The translations under genes and the position numbers were made by a program. The notes under the pieces are model-generated. The model worked only from the letters and a program-made list of their open reading frames with translations, did not search any database and was not told where the DNA came from. Below, piece after piece: positions 1-7,050 of a stretch of DNA of 17,508 bases; the first letter of the stretch is position 1, and each line of letters opens with the position of its first letter. The DNA is from Fragilaria crotonensis. Lineage: Eukaryota > Bacillariophyta > Fragilariophyceae > Fragilariales > Fragilariaceae. The stretch lies in NCBI GenBank assembly GCA_022925895.1, contig JAKSYS010000855.1:1-17508 (forward strand), given 5' to 3'.

Positions 1-1
1 C

Positions 2-70
2 ATTGTTGACCTTGCAACAAATGTCAAGGTAAGGGTAGACAAGGACACAGGGACCTTGTTTGTCGATATT
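2..70 (+). pseudogene. Upstream fragment of the interrupted RecQ-like helicase gene
   Basis: This is an open frame of 23 codons beginning at base 2 (start of the protein lies outside the window). It stops being host sequence exactly at base 70, where the B2 repeat of the DIRS-like element begins. Its phase matches the frame that resumes at the CAC codon at 7048-7050, so the two parts read ...TLFVDI then HSVWKQG... with no stop between them. I see no recognisable domain in so short a piece. Assignment to the helicase gene rests on this phase continuity and on the clean repeat boundary, and is an inference. Confidence 0.6.
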
Positions 71-371
71 CACGAAATAAATTCCGAGTCTTGTCCGCAT
101 TTCTCTAAGTCCGTTTAGTCGGATGAGTCGGCCGCCTAGTGGTTTCGTCGTACCGCTGTCTCGCGTACTGTCGCGTCGATTCGTGTGTTGCTGTGTGTGG
201 TTTTCTGGATTCTCCTTCATGTTCACGAGGCTAGTGGAACTAAATAGATGGCATCGGAATCTGGTCCTAATAGTTTTGTCTCTCTCTCCTGGTTCGTCTC
301 GCGGGGTCGGTCCCGTGATATTCATCTAGCGGGGGTCCGTCGCGTCGTTGTGAGTCGACCTGGTTTCCGCC
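71..371 (-). repeat. Split direct repeat B2 (outer 3' end of the DIRS element)
   Basis: About 301 bp, matching B1 at 607-902. By eye the two copies differ only by one extra GT unit, one extra CT unit and one extra G in B2; I saw no substitution. The outer end starts CACGAAAT at 71, directly after flanking helicase sequence. The inner end runs to about 371, where B2 and B1 diverge. Confidence 0.92.
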
Positions 372-386
372 CCATGCAGTGCATGG
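372..386. repeat. Short palindrome, 7-bp arms with 1-nt centre
   Basis: CCATGCA, then G, then TGCATGG: perfect 7-bp arms. It begins exactly where B2 stops matching B1. It could form a small hairpin or a dyad binding site. Confidence 0.6.
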
Positions 387-398
387 CCAGGAGGTAAC

Positions 399-415
399 CG
401 GCGCCGGAGGCGCCG
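399..415. repeat. GC-rich hairpin, 7-bp arms with 3-nt loop
   Basis: CGGCGCC, then GGA, then GGCGCCG: perfect 7-bp GC-only arms. This would be a stable hairpin in either RNA strand. It lies in the spacer between A2 and B2, downstream of the tyrosine-recombinase ORF in the element's direction. Confidence 0.6.
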
Positions 416-460
416 ATGAACCTAGGCATCGGGCCAGGAGAGGAGGTGTGGGTGGGTGGG

Positions 461-609
461 ATTAACTAGAGTAGTGTCTTTGTTGATTCGAGTTCGTCCG
501 GATTGTGAGCAATTCGCATCTTGTGTTGTGTCCGGGTGTTCGTCTGTCTGTGTCTCGTCGCTCTGTCTGACGGCGACTGCTCTCCCTTTCCGAACTTCGG
601 ACATGCCAC
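461..609 (-). repeat. Split direct repeat A2 (internal copy)
   Basis: About 149 bp, matching A1 at 6843-7050. A2 has a single copy of the 56-bp unit (463-518) that A1 carries twice in tandem. Other differences are a small indel/substitution patch near 559-568 and one fewer C near 590. A2 overlaps B1 by CAC (607-609), reproducing the junction expected when the element's two outer ends are joined. Confidence 0.92.
607..609. other. CAC core at the B1/A2 junction (presumed recombination core)
   Basis: CAC is the last three bases of A2 and the first three of B1. The same triplet starts the left outer end (71-73) and closes the right outer end (7048-7050). A shared trinucleotide at both termini and at the internal junction is what tyrosine-recombinase strand exchange with a short crossover core would leave. 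The sequence identity is seen; the mechanism is inferred from the family. Confidence 0.65.
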
Positions 610-902
610 GAAATAAATTCCGAGTCTTGTCCGCATTTCTCTAAGTCCGTTTAGTCGGATGAGTCGGCCGCCTAGTGGTTTCGTCGTACCGCTGTCTCGC
701 GTACTGTCGCGTCGATTCGTGTTGCTGTGTGTGGTTTTCTGGATTCTCCTTCATGTTCACGAGGCTAGTGGAACTAAATAGATGGCATCGGAATCTGGTC
801 CTAATAGTTTTGTCTCTCTCCTGGTTCGTCTCGCGGGGTCGGTCCCGTGATATTCATCTAGCGGGGTCCGTCGCGTCGTTGTGAGTCGACCTGGTTTCCG
901 CC
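607..902 (-). repeat. Split direct repeat B1 (internal copy)
   Basis: About 296 bp, matching B2 with three short-unit length differences only. It lies just downstream (in element sense) of the recombinase stop at 965-967, leaving a 62-bp unique stretch at 903-964. Confidence 0.92.
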
Positions 903-964
903 ATTTTCCGGTTGTCGTTCGTCCGCAGGATCATGGGCGACTGTGAAGAAAGTTTGTCGATTCG

Positions 965-2040
965 TCATGCGCGTGGCGACCCGATCGTGGTGTCTGGCAC
1001 TTGGATGCGTAGGTATCTCATGAACGTCCTGCTCCGCCAACGGCCCACCATCTGTATCGTTTCGCTTGGCACACCTGCCAAGTGCATTGCCATGGCCGCC
1101 CGACCTAATCGAGTGCGTACCGATTCGATCGGCCTGGAGTCCCAGCCTCCTCTCCCGATAGTATTGTCGCGGCCCTCAGCTGTTCGAGGATCGTTTTCGA
1201 AGAGACGTGTTCGAGCTCGTTCGATGTTGTCGATACGAAAGCGTTTATCTTCGGGTTCGTCCGACCAAGTCGTTCGTAGCCTCTAATTCTGTGAATCAAT
1301 TCCGCAAGTGTCCGTACCGGACATATGTCTGCCTGACCGGGGTTGTTGTTCCTGTGCTGCGTCACCTTCGCTCCTTTGTCTCCGTTCTTTGTTGTCGATA
1401 GGTGATCGTTACGGCGTCTGCATTTCGGGTTTGTTCGTAGGAGAAAGTCGTCAGCGTTTCGTCCTGTTTCCTGAATCGAACGTCGTCTACTCTGACTACC
1501 GATGTTCGTCTGCCGCCTCCCACGTCGGAGTATTCGCAAGACCTCATGGCGAAGAAAAAGGCCGTGACCACCAGTTGTCCGACTGCCACGTCCAACTCGT
1601 TCCTGGACCAGGATCTCACCTTCCTGATCACTTCAAGAGGAATGGCTTGTTGTTGTGCGACTCCCGGGTCGTCGTCCGCGTACTTCTTCAATTGTAAAGC
1701 CAGAAGGGGGTCGAGGCGTCCGGCGGAGTCGTGGATTGGGCTCTCAAGTTTGTTAAGCCTGAAGGTCTGAGCCACACCGTCGAGGGTGGCACGAATGGTA
1801 CCGGACATGGCTCCATTGCCATCTGTCGCAGGCTGTCTGGAGCGAAGCCGTCCGTCCCGAAGGGCGGCAGCGAAACACGCGAAGATTTCCGTCCTTTCGT
1901 TTCGTCCGAACCGGCGGAGAAAAGGGTCGAGGTCGACTCCGACTCGCTCGAGGAATCGTGCGTAGCAGTTCCAGCTGCTGCTGCGCTTGGCGCGGGTTGA
2001 GTCGGCAAGAGCTGCGTTTTGGGCAGCAGACGCAGCCAGT
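965..2040 (-). pseudogene. DIRS tyrosine recombinase (phage-integrase fold), frameshifted
   Basis: This encodes the enzyme that would integrate the circular DNA copy by site-specific recombination. From about 2000 down to 1800, one open frame reads like a helical core-binding domain (RSSSWNCYARFLERVGVD, then FAAALRDG, then SGTIRATLDGVAQTF). The catalytic domain follows: FFFAMRSCEYS with the first Arg at 1542-1544, CPVRTLAELIHRIR near 1300, THSIRSG with His at 1113-1115 and Arg at 1104-1106, then GRWRSRTFMRYLR with the nucleophile Tyr at 1013-1015. The stop is at 965-967. Frame changes occur near 1390, 1145 and 1105, the last falling directly after the HxxR box. All catalytic residues are present. 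The 5' end overlaps or fuses with the RNase H region in another frame, so the start is not certain. Confidence 0.85.
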
Positions 2041-4636
2041 CTCCAATCTGCGAAATGAGGGCTGGCTGCAAGGGGATGATCCTGAAGTTCTGTGGGACAA
2101 AGGGTGAGCCATGTTTCCTGATGAGCGAGGTGACCTCGTCGTCGTCGAGCGCGAAGTCTCGCGATAAAATGTCCGCCACCTTGTCTCTCGCCCCGGGAAC
2201 CATTGAGTGTAGTGGTCGATCTCGTGCGTCAGACAGAAATCAGCGAAACTCCTCGCGATGGTGAGGTGAAGCGGACAGTTGTCGTCGAAGCTGGACTTTG
2301 CCAGCCACCCTGCGGCCGAGGTGCTATCCCCTTGGCTTAGCAGGACGTCCGAGACTGGCGACCACTTTTTTCCTTCGGAATTCGACTACCATTCCCACGA
2401 AGGCTGCTAGAAACTCCAACGTATTAAGTGTCGCTCGTCCCGCTAGATCTTCGGGCAGTTGGTATCGCCAAGCAATCCCGCTTTGGAGACCATATCCTCC
2501 TATCCCTTGCGGGCAAGCGTCCACCCGAACGATTCGCGTCGGCCACCTGCAGACCAATCTGTTGATGGAGATCCCTTGCGCCGCTCTTCGCAGGAAGCTC
2601 CTCCAAAGGCTCAGGTCATCGCGTTGGGGATTCGTCAGTCTCGTCTTTCCACTTCGTTTCGATCTCTCGCATGCCTTGTAGAGTCGCCCCATGAAATGCC
2701 TGGAGTACGGGACGACGTATGCGGCGTGGCTGAGTCGTCCGAGGGTCTTCCAGATCGTTCGTCGTTACGTGCGCATGCCTGTTCGCTAGGATCTTGTCGA
2801 TCACTTTCGTCCATGCGTGGTATTTGTCCTCAGGCAGAGCGACCGTGAAGCGGCGTGTGTCTACCAGCCATCCCAAGATCATCTTCCGCTCAGATGGTTT
2901 CGCCTCGGCCAGGAACTTCGGGATGGCAAGGATGTCGTCTCTGGGAAAGGATTCGTTTCTCTGCGTTGTGGGGTCTTCCCACTATGTGCAATGCAAGGGG
3001 AATCGCTGCCGAGCTCTTTTCTGCGTCTCTTGGGTTGAAAGCCCCAAAATGTCGTCCAGGTAACAGTCGAATCTGGGTAGATCGTCGTCGTTTGCGATCG
3101 GGTAGTTCACAGCGAAGAAATCGGCTTCTCCGAATTCGCTCGACCCGTCGATCATTCCATCGTCGTTATCTACGGCTTCGTCAGAATCAAGCAAGTGTTG
3201 ATGCGGCGAGTGGAATACCTTCGGGTCCCAGTCTGATCTCCTGACGAGGTCATTCGCAAGGTCCGTGATTACTTCGGACACGTCGCTCCACTGGGACGGG
3301 TTTGGTGCTCCTCCGAAAGTCATCCTGAGTGCCACGAGGAGCAGGTCGTCAATGCTAGTGCAAGACTTCAGGGCGGTTCGTGCCTTTAAGTGTATTCGTC
3401 TGTAGGCGGATTTGCAGTCCACCTTTGTGAGGAGGATGGGTTCTTTCGGCCACAATTGTCTGAGGTACGAGATGTGGTACATCAGTCGACTGAAAGCCCT
3501 GCCAAATCGTGCGGTCGTCAGTTGTGACGTGTCCACTCTGTCGTTTACGCTTCGTCCTGGGATCCCGCTGGGGTTGAATGACTGGTCGTGTGAGCCTTAG
3601 CTTCTCGATGGTCTGTCCCTTCTCGTCGATCGATGTCTGTGCCACCATGCCCAAAGGCGCCACCTCGCAGCCTTCTAATTCCAGAGCGGCCTCCTCGGTA
3701 GGGGCAGTTGCCAGCCCCTTTCCACTTCTTCTTTTAGCATTGATATCAACTTCGCTTCGTGGCCTCGGGCCGATTTGTGATTGCCACGGGCGAGGTTGTC
3801 GCGGACGTCGGCGAGGCGGTCGGCGTCGGAAATCTCGCGGAGGGAAAATCCGCGCCGTCTGAAATGCGCGCTGGAAGCGCGACCAGAGCGGGTGTGCGGA
3901 GAGGAGCGGCGCCAGGAGCGCGGCGGATCGAAATTCGGATCCGGTGTCACCGCGCTGAACGGTTGGGCGTCCACGGCTGCCAGGTCCAGCGCGTAGCGCC
4001 GGAGGACTGCCAGGTTGTGAGCGGCCGCCTCGTGAGTCCATTCGAAGCGGAATTCGGTCGGGTGCGTCGTCGGCTGGGGGCGTCGAGGATGCTGGCCAGA
4101 GCATCGGCGAGTCGAGGTTCGGGAAGGCGCGGGAAAGGCGAGTCGACATTCGGAAGCGGTATCGTCGGAAGTGGAACCAGGGCGAGTGACTTACCGTTGG
4201 TCCTGGACCCCAGAGGTGTCAGGAGTCGTGACGTGAGACGAACGTCCTCGTTCGCAGTGCCGGGGCGGTCAGCTCCGCGGCGGACGGTCGTGGGCGGTCG
4301 GGCGGGGCGAGGCGGTGTCGCGGCCGCGAGCGATGTCTCATGCGTGGCGATCGTTGCCGTCGGGCGTGGTTGTGCAGCCGGGATTGCTATGGACGGACCC
4401 GCTATGGGTCCATCGGTCGGCTGGCGCGAGTCGCGGAAAGGCGGTGCGTCCCCTGTCGTTCGTCGATTGTGAAATTCGCGATGGGCTGCCTCGTGATCAA
4501 AGGACCACCGGGAAGGCTGAGCGACGAAAAAAGTTGTAGTGTAAGCAGATGCAGAGGGTCCTAATTTCGTTTTCTTGCTGGGCGGCGTCGAGTCGGACGG
4601 GGTCGGCGCATGCGCGCCCTGCATTGTTCGATCCAT
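1990..4636 (-). pseudogene. DIRS reverse transcriptase and RNase H (pol), frameshifted
   Basis: This would copy element RNA to DNA and degrade the RNA strand. A Pro/Ala/Thr-rich leader (4636 to about 4000) precedes a conserved pre-palm region (REISDADRLADVRDNLARGN near 3830-3770, then EEVERGWQLPLP near 3710). Motif A is TKVDCKSAY with Asp at 3417-3419, FGGAPNPSQW is at 3288-3317, and motif C, CYLDDILG, has its Asp pair at 3051-3056. A thumb-like segment (ILGWLVDTRRFTVALPEDK) is at about 2880-2825. RNase H follows, with VDACPQGIGGYG (Asp at 2519-2521), NTLEFLAAF (Glu at 2414-2416) and DKVADILSRD near 2180. Frame changes are visible near 3970, 3690, 3585, 3010, 2960, 2760 and 2330-2200. The ATG at 4636 overlaps the end of gag by 76 nt in another frame. 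Confidence 0.85.
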
Positions 4637-6759
4637 GCCCTAACGCTCGCGGTTTGTTCGGTCGTAAGGGCGACGTGCGAAGCGCTCAGGAAGCAGCTCC
4701 GGACACACTTGCCGTTCAAGTGCCAGCGGCAGCACATGTTCGGGAGCGGCCCGCTCCGCACGTGATCGAGGAAGACCTGCCAGACGTCGTTGGCGTCCTT
4801 CGTGAACAGGTCCTGCTGCGGGTTCGTGACAGCGTCTGCTGGTTGTCCCTTTCGTCCAGATCGTGCGCCGCCTCCTCCTGATGCGCTGGGGCTTCCGCCT
4901 TCGCGGCAGCGTGCCCGGACCCCATCCTGTCTTTCAAGAAGTCGCAGGCGGGGAAGACGAAGGCTCCGTCCTCCAGTTGCTGACGCGTCGAACGGAAGTC
5001 TAGCAGATTCAGGTTGATATCGTCCTCGTGTTCCACTCCTGCGCACAACACCAAGTATTGTTGCGTGCGTTTCTCGATGAACCAACCGAGGCGACAGGCG
5101 GCCGAGTTGTCTTCGTGAGCTAGCTGTCGTAACGTCGCTAAGGTCGATCCGACTGCTCGCGTCAGGAAACGACACCACTCGTCCAACATATGCGTCAACG
5201 GGACCGCGGGCCGAAGAGGAGCTCGGCCACCCCGCCATGTTCTCGAGTAGTCGCGCGAGCTCGTGAAAATCACGCGGGATAGTGAAATTGAGCTTCGTCA
5301 TGCTCTTGATGTCTTTGTCCGAGAATCCAGTTGTCGTGTCTGTCGTCTTAAGTTGCATTTGAACAAGGGTGCTTGCGTGGTCGAGAGCATCCCTGCCCGT
5401 CGCGTTCGATCGTGCGAGCGTCTGGGGCCCGCAGCAAAAGGCTGAAGGCTCCTGGTCTGTCCGAAGCGTCGGCTAGGAAGGATGCGGTCCGAATGGCTGC
5501 GCAGAAACCCATTGGGATGAATGCATCCCTCCCTTTCGTGTTGCGCAAGAAATGGTGTATGTGGTTTTGGACGTACGCCACGTTGCTGAGCGCTAGGATG
5601 TCTGCGAAGGTCTGACGGGGCGAGTTGGGGTCCTCCCAAGGCGTCCTTCTCCGAAACGAACAGGATCATCCGCTTTGTCGACGGGGAACGAGTCGAATCC
5701 TGTCTTCGGGATTTGAGGAGATGACGCGACTGCGCTAGCGACCTGTCTTTCGAGGAGGCTCGACAAGTTTCTGATGGCGTCGTTCTCTCGTCCTGGCGTT
5801 TCTGACTGATCGTCCGATTGGATGAGGCTTTTAGCCTTCACGGCCAGGTACTTCATGTGTAGGACTTTCGCCCAGTCGTCCGCTCGCCTAGAGTAAGCTG
5901 ACGAAGCCGCCACTCCCCACTTTGTTGGACCGTGAGTGGTTCTGGTGCTCGCTGCAACGCAGAGAACCCATCGAGGTACGTAGGACGCTGCTTCGGCCAA
6001 CCTCGACGCCCGGTCGGGGTCCGGGTCCTCACTCGCCCTCTGTTTGATGGTCCTGACTATCATCAGGGCCAATTCCTCAGGGTCGGTGACGTATGATTCC
6101 ATGATGGCTGCTGCGATGAACGCCGGAACTGGTACTGTCGGTTTCATGGTGAAACCGACGACCGTGACGTCTTCTGTGTCGTCCGCGTCCGCGTCGTTCG
6201 TCTTGTCTTGGTCGTTAGTCTCGTTAGTATGTTTGCTCGACTTGGATCTGCCTCTTGGGGCACTGCCTTCTTGGGGCGTCCTCTCGTCGCTGCCACAGGA
6301 GGTGGCCCCGCGCCGGCGCCGATGCCTGTCCGGCGCGCTGACGCCTGACACCGAAGATCTCGTCGTCACCAATTCTTCAATCGCTCTTCGTACGTCGGAC
6401 GTAGAATTCCACGTGAGCATTTTGGACCAATCGTAAGGCGTTCCAACGTGGCTTCTGACGATCTGTTTCGTGTCGACCGCCATGGCGGCTGCGAATCCAC
6501 CGCCGCCGAGAAGTGCCCATAGGGCGTTCGTTCCGTCGTTTAGTCCGTCGTCGGCGTCGTGGTGAAAGTGGTGGAACAGACGGATCGTCCCGTGCGTGTT
6601 TACCATCAGGTGTGCGATGTCCGGCGAACACAGGTGTACAAACCCTGTAGACTCTGTATTAATCGAATTCGATTTCGTGTGTAATCTGTTGAGCTTCGGG
6701 ACCACTTCCCACTGGTCAAGGGCACGGAAGACGTCTTCCCACGTAGACGTCATCGTCAT
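4561..6759 (-). pseudogene. DIRS gag-like ORF with Cys/His cluster, frameshifted
   Basis: This is the presumed nucleic-acid-binding structural protein of the element. The first block, 6759 to 5593, is an uninterrupted 388-codon ORF starting MTMTSTWEDVF. It includes a His-rich stretch, an Arg/Ser-rich region near 6340-6220 and an acidic Asp-rich stretch. Reading then continues in other frames: QTFADILALSNVAYVQNH near 5610-5560, SDKDIKSMTKLNFTIPRDF near 5320-5265, and LDEWCRFLTRAVGSTLATL near 5190-5135. The last block ends at 4561 after a Cys/His cluster, MCCRWHLNGKCVRSCFLSAS followed by His (about 4735-4670). The spacing of that cluster resembles a CCCH-type knuckle. Frame changes lie near 5610, 5380, 5210 and 4880. 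Position before pol and the Cys/His cluster support a gag role; no classical capsid domain is recognised. Confidence 0.7.
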
Positions 6760-6842
6760 AGGGACGACATGTCGGCCATCCTATCTGCGTTCGTCGTTCG
6801 AGTCGTCGGTCGGTTGGTGGTTTGAGGAAGAGGCCAGATTAA
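6760..6842 (-). other. 5' leader between A1 and gag
   Basis: These 83 bp separate the inner end of A1 from the first gag ATG (complement of 6757-6759). No conserved element is recognised. A promoter would be expected in or near A1, but no motif can be assigned. Confidence 0.4.
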
Positions 6843-7050
6843 ATTAACTAGAGTAGTGTCTTTGTTGATTCGAGTTCGTCCGGATTGTGAGCAATTCGCA
6901 TAACTAGAGTAGTGTCTTTGTTGATTCGAGTTCGTCCGGATTGTGAGCAATTCGCATCTTGTGTTGTGTCCGGGTGTTCGTCTGTCTGTGTCTCGTGTTC
7001 GTCTGTCTGACGGCGACTGCTCTCCCTTTCCCGAACTTCGGACATGCCAC
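6843..7050 (-). repeat. Split direct repeat A1 (outer 5' end of the DIRS element)
   Basis: About 208 bp, matching A2 (461-609) over its full length except for an extra tandem copy of a 56-bp unit and 3 nt of small indels. The outer end reads GACATGCCAC at 7041-7050 and abuts the resumed helicase frame at 7051. Confidence 0.92.
6845..6956. repeat. Perfect tandem duplication of a 56-bp unit inside A1
   Basis: The unit at 6845-6900 is repeated without any difference at 6901-6956. The corresponding A2 repeat has the unit once (463-518). The duplication is therefore either newer than the last template switching that equalised A1 and A2, or an assembly artefact. Confidence 0.93.

Larger units (their letters stand above)
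372..460. other. Unique spacer between A2 and B2
   Basis: These 89 bp lie between the inner ends of B2 and A2 and are not repeated elsewhere in the window. The spacer holds two short palindromes (372-386 and 399-415) and ends in a purine-rich G-run tract near 437-460. No coding capacity is evident. Its place in the 3' repeat block suggests a role in RNA 3'-end structure or in the replication template, but that is inference. Confidence 0.6.
71..7050 (-). mobile_element. DIRS-superfamily (PAT/Ngaro-type) tyrosine-recombinase retrotransposon
   Basis: The element is about 6.98 kb and fully contained. Three protein regions lie on the minus strand: a gag-like ORF, reverse transcriptase with RNase H, and a tyrosine recombinase. 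There is no DDE integrase, no protease motif I could find and no conventional LTR. The terminal repeats are arranged A1-ORFs-B1-A2-B2, the split-direct-repeat layout known for PAT/Ngaro-type elements. The outer ends and the internal B1/A2 junction share CAC, as expected if a circular intermediate is joined and integrated by site-specific recombination without a longer target duplication. All three ORFs contain frameshifts. It sits inside a helicase gene on the opposite strand. The element looks more GC-rich than its flanks by eye. Confidence 0.9.

Noticed and set aside
123-884. Short plus-strand ORFs within the terminal repeats that give near-identical peptides
   Set aside because: They arise because B1 and B2 are copies of each other. 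Codon phase is broken by repeat-unit indels and no domain is seen; they are repeat shadows.
965-2040. Stand-alone Crypton transposon
   Set aside because: The recombinase lies in the same orientation directly after RT/RNase H and inside the same repeat frame, so it belongs to the DIRS element.
3759-4472. 237-codon plus-strand ORF, Gly/Arg-rich
   Set aside because: Antisense of the GC-rich pol leader; low-complexity composition and no domain. The minus strand carries the conserved reading on both sides.
71-7050. LTR retrotransposon (Gypsy/Copia) interpretation
   Set aside because: There is no pair of terminal LTRs, no DDE integrase and no target duplication longer than CAC. The repeats are split and interleaved, and a tyrosine recombinase is present.
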